Assembly (NCBI RefSeq): GCF_018847375.1
Contig: NZ_CP072036.1
Location: forward strand, 2,852,001-2,916,000
DNA length: 64,000 nt
DNA from: Akkermansia massiliensis
GTDB taxonomy: Bacteria; Verrucomicrobiota; Verrucomicrobiia; Verrucomicrobiales; Akkermansiaceae
Direction of reading: 5' to 3'
Shown here piece after piece: positions 9,215 through 18,432 of this stretch. The position numbers and the translations under genes were made by a program. Within the stretch, counting starts at the first letter, position 1, and the number at the start of each line of letters is the position of its first letter. The notes below the pieces were generated by a model. That model worked only from the letters and a program-made list of their open reading frames with translations, was not told where the DNA came from and did no database searches.

Positions 9215-9667
9215 TCAGGCGCGCCGGATGGTAATGCGCTTGTAACGGCCGTCGCCTTCCTCAGATTCCGTCGCAATGCCTTCCATGGATTGAAGGGCAT
9301 TGTGCACCAGGCGGCGGTGGTAGGCGTTCAGCGGCTGCATCTTCATCGGCTTGCCGCTTTCCTGCACGCGTTCGGCCAGGGAACGGGCCTTTTCCAGCAG
9401 GCGGGCCTCGTTGCGTTCCCGGTAGTGATCGCAATCCACCTTCACGCGGGGTGCATCCTCCATCTTGCGCTGGATCATGCGGTTGACCAGGTACTGGAGG
9501 TCGTCCAGCCTGTCCCCGTCTCCCCCGATGATGTACTGGGAATCCGGGGAGGAAATATTCAGGCACACGATGCCGTCCGCCTCCGTTACTTCAATATCCG
9601 CGGAAAAACCCAGGGAGGCCAGAAGGCTCTTCAAACTCTGTTCAGCTATTTCTTGCACCGTCATCAC
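9215..9667 (-). CDS. KH and R3H domain RNA-binding protein, Jag/KhpB-like
   Basis: This 150-residue protein has a KH domain around residues 50-80 (SQYIIGGDGDRLDDLQYLVN, a variant GxxG loop) and an R3H domain at the C terminus. The R3H signature is RLVHNALQSMEG after PLNAYHRR. This order is that of Jag/KhpB (EloR), although the N-terminal Jag_N domain is absent. Family members bind RNA and in some bacteria affect cell elongation and division; a role here is inferred only from homology. It is not beside yidC or rpmH, its common neighbours. The start could be either of two adjacent ATG codons. Confidence 0.88.
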   Translation of the reverse strand: MMTVQEIAEQSLKSLLASLGFSADIEVTEADGIVCLNISSPDSQYIIGGDGDRLDDLQYLVNRMIQRKMEDAPRVKVDCDHYRERNEARLLEKARSLAERVQESGKPMKMQPLNAYHRRLVHNALQSMEGIATESEEGDGRYKRITIRRA

Positions 9668-9904
9668 TTTAATTCAATAGGAAAATGGTTCCATACCGGA
9701 AAAGCCGCTCCGCGCCATAACGGCATGAGCCTTTTTTCCAATACCCGATTGACATAAAAATCATAACCTATTTATTCCCCGCGTCTATGAAAATTTGTGG
9801 AAGTTCCGTCCCATTTCATGTACGCAGCGTACCCCCGTCCCGCTGCGCCGGAAACGCCGCTGCGCTTCTCCCTCCTATTCCGGCTTCCCCTGCTCCGCTC
9901 CTGT

Positions 9905-10573
9905 TTATTCCACCTCCTTCATTCCGTCCGCCCCCTGTTCCAGACGGTATTTTTTCACGGATGCCGGAATCTTTCCTCCTTCCGGATAAGTCTTTACCAC
10001 CACCGTTCCGTCATCCTCCAGCCTGACGGTTCCCATTCCCGTGCGGCAGCAGCCCACCTGCTTCAGCATGGCAGAGGCGGAGATGCAGCTCTTATCGTCG
10101 TAGACATTCGGTTCTTGGGAAATGCGGAAAATGCGCATATATGAAGCTCCTGCTCCCGCTTCATGAACCAGAACCAGTTCAGGAATGCCGTCCCTGTCCA
10201 GGTCCGCCAGCCTCATGCACGGTTCCTCTGCGGGAGAACCGGCAAAGATTCCCACAATATGGGGCTGGTCCCCGTCTTCCCCGCAGAAATTCATTTCCGC
10301 CACCAGATAAATGGAATCTTCACCCGAGCCATGGGAGCGGTCGGCATAGAGATGCACGCGGCTAATCATGCCGTAGGGAATATCCGGATTTTTCGGCACT
10401 GAGAGGCTCTCCACCGGTTCCAGATGCAGGGAACGCGGAGGCTTCCCGAATGCCGTCCGCGTGTCCACGGCTACATCCCCGCGGTCTTCCGCCTGCTGCC
10501 CTGCTGCGAATGAAGCATGGACCACAGGCAGAAAAGCCATGCCAATCAAACAAGCCTTTTCCATAGATGCCAT
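9905..10573 (-). CDS. Exported hypothetical protein with an FG-GAP-like repeat
   Basis: The protein has 222 residues and an N-terminal hydrophobic signal ending near SFAAGQQ, so it is probably exported. The middle contains LADLDRDGIPELVLVHEAG, which matches the calcium-binding loop style of FG-GAP/VCBS propeller repeats (DLDGDGxxELV). Only one such repeat is obvious. Three cysteines (CGED and a CC pair) may form disulphides. The gene is divergent from the catalase gene, with about 146 bp between the starts. No specific function can be assigned. Confidence 0.55.
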   Translation of the reverse strand: MASMEKACLIGMAFLPVVHASFAAGQQAEDRGDVAVDTRTAFGKPPRSLHLEPVESLSVPKNPDIPYGMISRVHLYADRSHGSGEDSIYLVAEMNFCGEDGDQPHIVGIFAGSPAEEPCMRLADLDRDGIPELVLVHEAGAGASYMRIFRISQEPNVYDDKSCISASAMLKQVGCCRTGMGTVRLEDDGTVVVKTYPEGGKIPASVKKYRLEQGADGMKEVE

Positions 10574-10719
10574 TCTCTATCATATAAACGTTTCAAGTCG
10601 AGTTCTTTTCAACGAATCTCCATCATCCCTGAACGGAGGCTGCTGACAAAACATGACAGAACATCACCGGAAAAAGAGAAGTCGAACCCTTACCCGTATA
10701 GAAGAAATTCGGTCCCATC

Positions 10720-12987
10720 ATGAACAAGCAAATGAAAAAAAAGACGCCGCCCATGGAAGACAGCCTCGCTCCTTTCACCGACGGAAAGGAAGCGGAACCC
10801 CATTACACGGATACGATTGATCCGGAGCTGATCAAGCCCACTCCGAAGCCTACGCCGCCCAATGCGGAACCCTCCGCTCCCGGCTCCATGAAAATGCCGG
10901 ACAATACCACGGAAAAAATCAAGGATCTGGACACCATGCGCTCCAACGGCATGGACCAGCCGCTCACAAGCAACCTGGGAGTTAAAATAGCCAATGACCA
11001 AAATACACTTAAAGCCGGAAGCAGAGGCCCCTCTCTGCTTGAAGACTTCCACTTTCTGGAAAAAATGGCTCATTTTGACCAGGAGCGGATACCGGAACGC
11101 GTGGTTCACGCAAGAGGTTCCGGGGCACATGGCTATTTTCAGGTATACAAGTCCCTTTCCAAGTACACCAAGGCGGGCTTTCTGCAGGATCCGGGAGAAA
11201 AGACCCCGGTCTTTGTGCGTTTTTCCAACGTGCAGGGCTTCCGAGGATCTCCGGATACGGTGAGGGACATCCGCGGCTTCGCCACCAAGTTCTATACCAA
11301 GGAAGGCAACTATGACCTGGTGGGCAACGACACGCCCGTCTTTTTCATTCAGGACGCCATCAAATTCCCGGATTTCGTCCATGCCGTCAAGCCGGAGCCC
11401 CACAATGAAATGCCTCAGGGGCAGACGGCCCACGATTCCTTCTGGGATTATGTCTCCCTCCAGCCTGAAACCCTGCACAACGTCATGTGGCTCATGTCCG
11501 ACCGCGGCATTCCCCGGAGTTACCGGACCATTGAAGGCTTCGGCATTCATACGTATAAGCTGGTCAATGAAGAAGGGAAAAGCACCTTCGTCCGCTTCCA
11601 CTGGAAACCGGCGTATGGTAAAAAATCCCTGATCTGGGATGAGTCCCAGGCGTTGACAGGACGCGATCCGGACTTCCACCGCAAGGATCTCTGGCAATCT
11701 ATTGAAGCCGGGGATTATCCGGAATTCGAACTCGGTTTGCAGCTCATTCCGGAAGAGGACGCAGACAAATTCGACTTCGATATTCTGGACGCCACCAAGC
11801 TCATTCCGGAAGCGCTGGTTCCCGTGGAAATCGTCGGCAAGATGGTGCTGGACCGCAACCCGGACAACTTCTTTGCGGAAACGGAACAGGTCGCCTTCTG
11901 CCCCGCCAACATCGTGCCGGGCATCGATTTTTCCGACGACCCGCTGCTTCAGGGCCGCATCTTTTCCTACAGCGACACCCAGCGGCACCGCCTGGGCGGA
12001 GCCAACTTTACGGAAATCCCCATCAACCGCCCCGTCTGCCCCTTCCACAATAACCAGAGGGACGGCTTCCACCGCATGCAGATAGACACCGCTCCGGCCA
12101 ATTACGATCCCAACTCCATCGGGGACAACTGGCCGCGTGAAACGCCCCCGGAAGAAGGCGGTTTCTCCACCGCCCCCCAGCCGGTGAGCGGCGTCAAGGA
12201 ACGTCTCAGGAGCCCCTCCTTCGCGGAATACTATGCCCAGCCCCGCCTGTTCTGGATGAGCCAGACTCCCGTGGAGCAAAGGCACATCATTGACGCCTTC
12301 AGCTTTGAAGTAGGCAAGGTGACGCGCCCGTACATCCGGGAACGGGTAGTGGACCTGCTGACGCGCATTGACCCAAACCTGGCAGCCGGAGTAGCTAAAA
12401 ACCTGGGCATTGAACTCACGGAGGAACAGCTTAACCGGGAACTGCCCAAACCGGTCTGCGGCCTGGAAAAAGACCCGGCGCTGAGCCTGTACGCCAACCC
12501 GGACGGCAACCTCAAGGGCATGCGCGTCTCCCTGCTGGCGGCGGACGGCGTCAGCCTGAAATCCGTGGAGGAAATCTGCAGCGCCCTGCACAAGGAAGGC
12601 GTGCACCCCCAGATTCTTGCCCCGCACATGGGAAGCGTGAATACGGAGGAAGGGAAAGACCTGCTTGTGGACGGCACCCTGTCCGGCAACCCCTCTGTCG
12701 TGTTTGACGCCGTCATCGTGCCGGAAGGAGAGCAGAGCATTAAAACGCTCCTGATGAACGGAGACGCCAAGTACCACCTGCGCCAGGCATACCGGCACCT
12801 AAAAGCCATCGGCCTGCCCGGCGACGCCAGTGAAATGCTGGAAGCAACGGACCTGCCCCGGGATATGGACGACGCCGGGCTGCTCACGCCGAAAGACACC
12901 AAGGCCCTGATGAAACCTTTCATCACGGCCATGAAACAACACCGCGTCTGGGCCCGCGAACCCAAGGCGCTGGATTTCGGCGCCTGA
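10720..12987 (+). CDS. katE: Large-subunit clade-2 catalase (hydroperoxidase II type)
   Basis: At 755 residues this is the length of HPII-type catalases. It disproportionates hydrogen peroxide to water and oxygen using haem. The distal histidine is His130 in [13 protein letters not shown], the distal Asn is in VGNDTPVFF, and the proximal haem-ligand Tyr is about residue 417 in [10 protein letters not shown]. The first 80 residues are a Pro-rich extension. The C-terminal 150 residues (from [14 protein letters not shown]) form the class I amidotransferase-like/flavodoxin-like domain typical of large catalases, which has no known catalytic role. The start is preceded by a purine-rich GAAGAAA. 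A strong terminator follows. With rubrerythrin nearby it gives oxidative-stress protection. Confidence 0.97.
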   Translation: MNKQMKKKTPPMEDSLAPFTDGKEAEPHYTDTIDPELIKPTPKPTPPNAEPSAPGSMKMPDNTTEKIKDLDTMRSNGMDQPLTSNLGVKIANDQNTLKAGSRGPSLLEDFHFLEKMAHFDQERIPERVVHARGSGAHGYFQVYKSLSKYTKAGFLQDPGEKTPVFVRFSNVQGFRGSPDTVRDIRGFATKFYTKEGNYDLVGNDTPVFFIQDAIKFPDFVHAVKPEPHNEMPQGQTAHDSFWDYVSLQPETLHNVMWLMSDRGIPRSYRTIEGFGIHTYKLVNEEGKSTFVRFHWKPAYGKKSLIWDESQALTGRDPDFHRKDLWQSIEAGDYPEFELGLQLIPEEDADKFDFDILDATKLIPEALVPVEIVGKMVLDRNPDNFFAETEQVAFCPANIVPGIDFSDDPLLQGRIFSYSDTQRHRLGGANFTEIPINRPVCPFHNNQRDGFHRMQIDTAPANYDPNSIGDNWPRETPPEEGGFSTAPQPVSGVKERLRSPSFAEYYAQPRLFWMSQTPVEQRHIIDAFSFEVGKVTRPYIRERVVDLLTRIDPNLAAGVAKNLGIELTEEQLNRELPKPVCGLEKDPALSLYANPDGNLKGMRVSLLAADGVSLKSVEEICSALHKEGVHPQILAPHMGSVNTEEGKDLLVDGTLSGNPSVVFDAVIVPEGEQSIKTLLMNGDAKYHLRQAYRHLKAIGLPGDASEMLEATDLPRDMDDAGLLTPKDTKALMKPFITAMKQHRVWAREPKALDFGA

Positions 12988-13031
12988 TTCATTCCCATTC
13001 AGAAACCGATTCAATACATCATTAAACAGGG

Positions 13032-13063
13032 GCTGCCGCACCGAAAGGTGCGGCAGCTTTTTT
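13032..13063 (+). terminator. Rho-independent terminator of the catalase gene
   Basis: A perfect 11-bp stem, GCTGCCGCACC with a GAAA tetraloop and GGTGCGGCAGC, is followed by six T residues. It is 45 bp past the katE stop codon. Confidence 0.97.
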
Positions 13064-13437
13064 ATCCATAACGGCAGACGTCCAAATGATGCTCCAGGCA
13101 AAAGCAGCATTCATGCAGTCTTAACGTTCCATGCGGGATGACCTTTCTCCGGGACAGCCGTAGATTTTTTCCGAAGTGGGTTTCAACCGTTTCCATTTTA
13201 TCCGGGGAATGTAAGGCACTTCAAGCCAGGGCGCCGCTGGATCAAATTTCAGCCCATCCGCAACCGAAGGAAGGGGAGGTTCTCATGAACCCCGTCCAGA
13301 GTTGCCCTGACCGTTGAAGAAGCCAACCCGCATGGAAGGTGCAAGCCTTCCATGCCGGATGAGCCGGAATTCATCATGGATAAGGAGGCGCCAAAGTTGT
13401 TCAACTACCTCACTACAACCAATAATAAACAAAAATC
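13064..13437. other. Intergenic region upstream of the phage-derived cassette
   Basis: No ORF with coding character is visible. A perfect 10-bp hairpin (GCATGGAAGG, TGCAAG loop, CCTTCCATGC) lies at 13330-13355, and a GGAGG-like stretch occurs around 13382-13388. The last 30 bp before the tail-fibre start are AT-rich and lack a good Shine-Dalgarno. The left boundary of the inserted phage DNA is presumably somewhere here, but no attachment repeat matching the tRNA-Val 3' end was found by eye. Confidence 0.45.
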
Positions 13438-14577
13438 ATGGATAAAATTACCTCTATCAACGGAATTTTACTGACGGCCCATAATGATTTTTATGAGCAT
13501 GAAAAAAATAATTCCGTTCACATCACAGAGGATGAACGAACGGCCTGGAACTCCAAGGCTGAAGCATCTGAAGTTAATTCCAAAGTAAGCACGGAAACAT
13601 TCGATGCCCACAAAGCGGACGCGTCAGTCCATATCACGGAAGAGGAGCGCAACCGATGGAATACCGCTCCCCACTTGGATGAGAGCGGCAATATGACGCT
13701 TGCCGGAAGTCTGACGACGGCAGGGACCTACAACGCCAACGGTGGCATCAATATTCCCGTTGATCCTGTCACGGAAACGGACGCGGCGCGAAAACATGAG
13801 GTCAGGGTACTTAACGAGATTTCCAATGGAGCCGCTCGGAACTATTTCAATTTTTCCACTCCTCCGTTTGGTAAATTGTTAACGCCGTTTTCCTGGCTGG
13901 CTACCTATTGGCCTAAACCGGCAACGGAAAACGGCTGGGTAGATTTTAATTTCCGGTGTGTGCCTTTTGGCCATGAAAGCGACCGTGAAGGGTCTTATTC
14001 CCACTCAACCGGAGCTTTTTTGCCCCTGTCTGCCAGTCTGGGGTATCAGCGCATGTTTCAGGTAGTGGCAGGGGGATTGCTGGACGTTACGCTGAATGAG
14101 GCCTGGAATGGACCAGATGATTATCCTTTTTCCGAACCTGCAGATGGCGTTTCCATGTGGTGGGATGTTTATTTTGCAGACTATGACCCGGAGGATGGCA
14201 ACAAGATTCCCGTGCGCGGGCGCGTTTGCCGCTATAATTACAATACGAATCAAGTAGAGCTATTGACTGGCTATGCATCGCTGCCGAACAATTTCCGGCT
14301 GCGCGGGATTGCGATAGGATGGGGGAAAGACGGCAACGGAGGCCTCTGGGTTGTTGGAGCCAATGATTCCAATGGCGGGCGCCTGGAGGCATACCGCGTT
14401 TGTGAAAACACCTGGATTACCGACTCCTATCACAATTGTGTCGATCTACAAAATATAAGGCTATTATGCAATAGAGGAGCGCTGGAAGTCGGAGTTAAGC
14501 CGTTAAAAACTTACGTAGGACTTTACGGACAAAAATCCGTAGTGGCGGAATGGTGTGAAATGATGGAGGTTAAATAA
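13438..14577 (+). CDS. Phage tail-fibre-like protein
   Basis: The protein has 379 residues. The N terminus carries two copies of a motif, NSVHITEDERTAWNSK and ASVHITEEERNRWN, about 35 residues apart. This H(V/I)TxEER..WN repeat is common in tail-fibre and receptor-binding proteins of gut prophages and tailocins. A middle TETDAARKHEV segment resembles the Pro/Thr-Asp-AA shaft motif seen before fibre tips, and the C-terminal 250 residues are likely the beta-rich tip. It would recognise a cell-surface receptor. It heads a small cassette with a dependent small gene 2 bp downstream. No capsid, terminase or integrase gene is present, so this is a prophage remnant or tail module. Confidence 0.8.
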   Translation: MDKITSINGILLTAHNDFYEHEKNNSVHITEDERTAWNSKAEASEVNSKVSTETFDAHKADASVHITEEERNRWNTAPHLDESGNMTLAGSLTTAGTYNANGGINIPVDPVTETDAARKHEVRVLNEISNGAARNYFNFSTPPFGKLLTPFSWLATYWPKPATENGWVDFNFRCVPFGHESDREGSYSHSTGAFLPLSASLGYQRMFQVVAGGLLDVTLNEAWNGPDDYPFSEPADGVSMWWDVYFADYDPEDGNKIPVRGRVCRYNYNTNQVELLTGYASLPNNFRLRGIAIGWGKDGNGGLWVVGANDSNGGRLEAYRVCENTWITDSYHNCVDLQNIRLLCNRGALEVGVKPLKTYVGLYGQKSVVAEWCEMMEVK

Positions 14578-14579
14578 AG

Positions 14580-14987
14580 ATGAAAGCACAAATACAAATA
14601 CAATTCCCATTGTTGGGAGAATGGGACAAATTGAACATGACTGCCGTTTTCCCCTCTTCCGGAGGTTTTATAGAGTCCCGCATTTACACGGAGAACGACA
14701 TTCCTCCTTCTCATGCTCCGGCCCTGGAAGCTGTGGTGTAAGCCCTTGTCTCCATGGGCGCGCCCTGGCAGGTCCAACAGGTGTGGGCTAGAGTGGAGCA
14801 GTTCATTTCCAACGTTCCGGAAGGAGAGCAGGAAAGTCCTATTGAGATGACGGAGGGTGTAGTCCTGACGGTTGACGCCGTCAATGAGAGCGGAGGACAC
14901 CGGAGATTCACCTCCGTCCATTATCCGGATTTTGTGCTCATGAACTCCGCCGCTGTAGATTTTTTCAAGTATTTTACTAAACAATAG
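14580..14987 (+). pseudogene. Small tail-associated gene split by an in-frame TAA
   Basis: An ATG at 14580, with GGAGG about 12 bp upstream, opens a 53-codon frame that stops at TAA 14739-14741. The same frame then continues open to TAG at 14985-14987 and stays coding-like, reading ALEAVV-stop-ALVSMGAPWQ. A single C-to-T change (CAA to TAA) would explain it, and the intact product would be 135 residues. The second part could restart at ATG 14754. The function is unknown; the position right after the tail fibre suggests a fibre-assembly or fibre-associated protein. Confidence 0.6.
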
Positions 14988-14988
14988 A

Positions 14989-15258
14989 TTGAACATCAAC
15001 AAACAAGATACTAAAAAAGATAAACAGGCGGAGTCTGGCCGCTGGGGGAGGCGGAGGCGGGTCAAATACCTGATGGCGGCAACCATGGCAGCATCGGGCG
15101 CCAGTGGATACGTTAGACATTCCGGGGATGCGGGGGCGGAATACACGGCAAGCTGCCATGCCGCCGCCCTGCTCCGGGAATCAAGGCATATTCCCTATTC
15201 CCGGGCACAGCCGGGAACGGACATGCCGTCCGTTATGCAGCAACATGCAAGCAAGTAA
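14989..15258 (+). CDS. Small basic ORF in the phage-derived cassette
   Basis: This 89-codon frame begins with TTG directly after the previous stop. The N terminus is very basic (QDTKKDKQ, GRWGRRRRVKY), followed by a short Ala/Gly-rich, mildly hydrophobic stretch and a hydrophilic tail. A later ATG start at about codon 29 is also possible. I do not recognise it; its position between fibre and holin-like genes fits a lysis or tail accessory protein. Confidence that it is translated is modest. Confidence 0.4.
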   Translation: MNINKQDTKKDKQAESGRWGRRRRVKYLMAATMAASGASGYVRHSGDAGAEYTASCHAAALLRESRHIPYSRAQPGTDMPSVMQQHASK

Positions 15259-15260
15259 TC

Positions 15261-15449
15261 ATGTGCACCAGAACCCGCGCTTACCTGACGCTCCTGAGAG
15301 AGTACAAGGCCGAGATTGTCATGATTGTAGGCTTTGCTGCCGCTGCAATCATGTATGCCGACATGCGGACGTTCATCAATGAACAAACCCGCACCCTTAC
15401 CGAAATTAATTTACGCCTTTCCAATCTCGAACACCAAACTCAAAAATAA
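15261..15449 (+). CDS. Small holin-like membrane protein
   Basis: The 62-residue product has one transmembrane helix (about residues 19-35, IVMIVGFAAAAIMYA) and a C-terminal heptad-like stretch, TLTEINLRLSNLEHQTQK, that looks like a short coiled coil. Size, topology and position after tail-fibre genes fit a phage holin or XhlA-like lysis accessory protein. No endolysin gene follows; the cassette ends at a bidirectional terminator and tRNA-Val. Confidence 0.5.
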   Translation: MCTRTRAYLTLLREYKAEIVMIVGFAAAAIMYADMRTFINEQTRTLTEINLRLSNLEHQTQK

Positions 15450-15505
15450 ATATCGCACCCGACCAAGGCCAGAGTGTATCCGCCTGGTAAACCACCTATA
15501 AAAGA

Positions 15506-15537
15506 AAACCCCGCAAGCCATTAAGCTTGCGGGGTTT
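15506..15537. terminator. Bidirectional Rho-independent terminator
   Basis: A 13-bp perfect stem, AAACCCCGCAAGC and GCTTGCGGGGTTT, encloses a 6-nt loop. On the minus strand it is followed by TTTTCTTTT and ends the tRNA-Val transcript; on the plus strand it ends the phage-derived cassette. Confidence 0.9.
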
Positions 15538-15542
15538 ATTAA

Positions 15543-15617
15543 TGGTACACGGAGAGGGATTCGAACCCCCGACCAACTGTGTGTAAGACAGCCGCTCTAC
15601 CACTGAGCTATCCGTGC
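15543..15617 (-). tRNA. tRNA-Val (anticodon UAC)
   Basis: The minus strand folds as a full cloverleaf: acceptor GCACGGA, D-arm GCTC-AGTGGTA-GAGC, anticodon arm GCTGT-CTTACAC-ACAGT with anticodon TAC, and T-arm GGGGG-TTCGAAT-CCCTC. The 3' CCA is encoded. The 3' end faces the phage-derived cassette, as is common at integration sites. Confidence 0.97.
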
Positions 15618-15691
15618 ATGAGGTGGCGGGAATATATACCGGAGAACCCGGACCGGCAAGGAGAAAATGAGAAAAATGCGTCCTTCTCCCC

Positions 15692-18343
15692 CTACCTGAT
15701 GTCCACGCGCCGGAGCGCGCGGTAATGCAGAATGACGAAGAGGACGCACAGGACGGCTTCAGACCAGTAGAAAATGTCCAGGGCGTCACGGCCGGAGGTG
15801 AAGCCGTAAGAGTGCAGGCCCACGCCCAGCATGTTGACGCCCCACCAGGCAAAGGCGATGATGACGCCGCCCACCACGTTGCTGAAGTGGAGCAGCCAGG
15901 GGGACAGCCACCCGGCTTTCCGCGCGTGCAGCACGGTCAATTGCCACAGCACAATCATCAGGGCCCCGTTTTCCTTGGGATCCCAGCCCCAGAAGCGCCC
16001 CCAGGATTCATTGCCCCAGATGCCGCCGAAGACCGTTCCCACCAGCGTGAATACCAGGGAGAAGCACAGGATGCCGTAAGCCATGCGGTCCAGGGATTGT
16101 TCCGTTTTCCTGCCGATCAGGCGCAGGGGGGAGGCCAGCAGGTATACATGGGAGAGCACCGCCGCCAGCAACCCGGCCGCGTACCCCAGCACAATGGTGA
16201 TGACATGGGTGGAGAGCAGGAAGTTGGAGCGCAGGATGGCTACCAGGGGGTCCATGTGGTCCACGGCCTGGGAGGATTCGTACAGAATGCCCATCTGGCA
16301 GGAGAAGGCCCCCAGCAGAAGCCCCGCCGCCAGCACGATGCCCTTTTTGCTGAACAGCTCCGCCACCAGCGCGCAGAGCACGCCCATGCACGCGATGAAG
16401 GCGATGGTTTCATACGTGTTGCCCACCGGGGACCTCATGGTGATGAGCACGCGGATGACCAGGGCCGCCGCCAGCACGCCGGTCCCCGCCGCACCCAGCA
16501 GCCACGCAGGGCTGAACCCGCCGGGCCGCAGAAAACGGCGCCAGAGGGGAGCGTTGGCGGCAGGACGGAAGAGGGCGCAGAGCAGCAGGCACACGAACGC
16601 CGCCACAAAGACGGCCAGGGAGGCATAGAGCGGGTCCAGGCGGTAGTAGAAGATTTCCCTTTCCAGGCTGTGCCGTTCCCCGGCGGAGGCGGCTTCATTG
16701 GGCTGCGCCAGTTTTTCCAGCAGCAGTCCTTCCGCCTTCATCCGCAGTCCGGAGGCTTCCGCGCCTTCCATGCCGATGGCCTTGCGTTCCAGCAGGGAGG
16801 CCATTGCCAGAAAGGCTCCGGTGGCTTTGTCCGGGGCAGCCGTCCAGAGACGCTCCCCATTCTGGCCCGCAGAGGGGAACCAGCGGGGGAATTCCATCCG
16901 TTCCATGGCGGAGGGGTCTTCCAGCATGATACGGGAGCCGAGCATCCAGCCGCGCACCACGTCAAAGTTGCGGGAAAGGGCCAGGATTTCCTTCTGGGCT
17001 TCCGTCAAATCCGTTTCTCCCAGCAGCCGGATTTCCCGGACGGCGCGGGTCATTTCCTCCCAGTGTTCCGCAATCTGCGCGTAGGAGTATTTTTTCCGCT
17101 TGTCCGCCTGGTCCGGCAGGTGCAGACGCCTGACCACTTCCTCCCGGTTAACCAGGAAAACGGGGTATTGTTCCGCGAATTCCGGGCGGAACATGCAGTC
17201 CAGCATCCATTCCACCGGAGAGAGTTTCCTTTTCCCCTCCGGCGTCTCCATGGCAAAGCTTCTTTTGCCCAGGGTCCGGAGCAGATGGAAGCCCGCGTAC
17301 GTGGAGACGGGCTTCAGGCGGCCGCCGTCCTGGACGGCCATTGCCCCGGCCCGTTCCACCAGGAAGGAGGACCAGGGCACGTAATGCTCCACCCGGACCG
17401 GATGAGAGGCAGGCCGGGCCGCCAGCATGCCGACGCCGAAGATTGCCGCCACCAGCACGCAAATGCCTATCAGTCGCAGGCGGCGCTTGCCGCCGGGAGC
17501 GGGCGGCTCCAGATGGTCGTCCGCCGCCTCCGCTCCGGCGGGAGCCTGGCCGGGTTTGCGGCGCAGGTACCTTCCGAAGACGCAGGCAAAGTGCCACAGC
17601 AGTCCCGCGGCAATGATGTAGGAAGACCATTTGGGCATTTGCTCCAGGGGATTGTGGGAAGCGCGGAGGACGGAGATGAGCCTGCCCGGATGCAGGGAGT
17701 CCTGCCCCCAGCTCATCTGGTACAGCGTCCAGCCGGAAAGGCGGAGAGGCTCGTTCATGCGGATGACGGCATCATACTGGCCGCCGGATTCCGGAAAGAC
17801 GGTTACCTGGGATTCATAGGATTTGGGCTTGGAGGTGCCGGGATAAAATTCCGGCACGAAACGGTTCAGGCGGAGGTCAAACGGCAGGGACTGCTCGTGC
17901 ACCCGGTCGCCCTGGGGCAGTTCCACCTGGTCCACGGCCACCGTCATTTTATTGCCCAGCATGATGCCGGCCAGCAGCAGCAGAATGCCGCCGTGGGCCA
18001 CCAGCACGCCCGCGTGCCTCCAGGTCCACCGGACGCGGAACATCCCGCCTATGAGCAGGTTGGCAAACAGCAGGGCGCAGGTAATGCCCATGCCGGGCAG
18101 CGGCAGGGAAACCAGGGAGTTTTCCCCGCCCAGCGGCATCAGCACATACGGCGCGCCGAAGAAGGATTCTATGGCCGCCTCCGGCCCCATGGAGGAAGAC
18201 AGCCGCACCTGATGCAGCGTTCCGGCAAACGTCAGCACCAGCAGGATCAGCATCAGGGCGATGCCCAGCCCGTAGCTTCCGGCGAATTTCCAGAGGCTGC
18301 GCCCATATCTCATCCACACCGCATCCGTGCGTTTCCAGTCCAT
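15692..18343 (-). CDS. Cytochrome c biogenesis protein, CcsB(ResB)-CcsA fusion
   Basis: This 883-residue membrane protein joins a ResB/CcsB-like N-terminal part (helices near residues 20-160, then a periplasmic domain with TLYQMSWGQDSL) to a CcsA-like C-terminal part. The latter carries the haem-handling WWD-type motif WGRFWGWDPKENGALM and the histidine-bearing helix LLHFSNVVGG. System II fusions export haem and attach it to CxxCH apocytochromes outside the cytoplasmic membrane. I chose the ATG at 18343: the 22 codons upstream run through the terminator hairpin of the rubrerythrin gene. Fused CcsBA is known in several phyla. Confidence 0.9.
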   Translation of the reverse strand: MDWKRTDAVWMRYGRSLWKFAGSYGLGIALMLILLVLTFAGTLHQVRLSSSMGPEAAIESFFGAPYVLMPLGGENSLVSLPLPGMGITCALLFANLLIGGMFRVRWTWRHAGVLVAHGGILLLLAGIMLGNKMTVAVDQVELPQGDRVHEQSLPFDLRLNRFVPEFYPGTSKPKSYESQVTVFPESGGQYDAVIRMNEPLRLSGWTLYQMSWGQDSLHPGRLISVLRASHNPLEQMPKWSSYIIAAGLLWHFACVFGRYLRRKPGQAPAGAEAADDHLEPPAPGGKRRLRLIGICVLVAAIFGVGMLAARPASHPVRVEHYVPWSSFLVERAGAMAVQDGGRLKPVSTYAGFHLLRTLGKRSFAMETPEGKRKLSPVEWMLDCMFRPEFAEQYPVFLVNREEVVRRLHLPDQADKRKKYSYAQIAEHWEEMTRAVREIRLLGETDLTEAQKEILALSRNFDVVRGWMLGSRIMLEDPSAMERMEFPRWFPSAGQNGERLWTAAPDKATGAFLAMASLLERKAIGMEGAEASGLRMKAEGLLLEKLAQPNEAASAGERHSLEREIFYYRLDPLYASLAVFVAAFVCLLLCALFRPAANAPLWRRFLRPGGFSPAWLLGAAGTGVLAAALVIRVLITMRSPVGNTYETIAFIACMGVLCALVAELFSKKGIVLAAGLLLGAFSCQMGILYESSQAVDHMDPLVAILRSNFLLSTHVITIVLGYAAGLLAAVLSHVYLLASPLRLIGRKTEQSLDRMAYGILCFSLVFTLVGTVFGGIWGNESWGRFWGWDPKENGALMIVLWQLTVLHARKAGWLSPWLLHFSNVVGGVIIAFAWWGVNMLGVGLHSYGFTSGRDALDIFYWSEAVLCVLFVILHYRALRRVDIR

Positions 18344-18361
18344 CAGCGTAAGGCGTCCGTA

Positions 18362-18407
18362 AGTAAAAAGAGGGCCGATCACACGATCAGCTCGTGAAAC
18401 CGGCCCC
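18362..18407 (-). terminator. Terminator of the rubrerythrin gene
   Basis: GGGCCG (18372-18377) pairs with CGGCCC (18401-18406), with partial pairing inside. On the minus strand it is followed by TCTTTTTACTT. It lies between rubrerythrin and ccsBA. Confidence 0.75.
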
Positions 18408-18432
18408 AATCATGTTTCTGGAGAAAGGACGA

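Noticed and set aside
10690..12798. A 702-codon open frame antisense to katE
   Set aside because: The catalase motifs, length and terminator all support the plus strand only.
13064..15617. Attachment-site duplication of the tRNA-Val 3' end at the left side of the phage cassette
   Set aside because: By eye no copy of the tRNA 3' sequence was found between the catalase terminator and the tail-fibre gene, so an att pair cannot be claimed.
15725..18397. An 890-codon open frame antisense to ccsBA
   Set aside because: Same effect: the sense strand encodes clear CcsB and CcsA motifs, and the antisense product is a Gln/His/Gly-rich string without domains.
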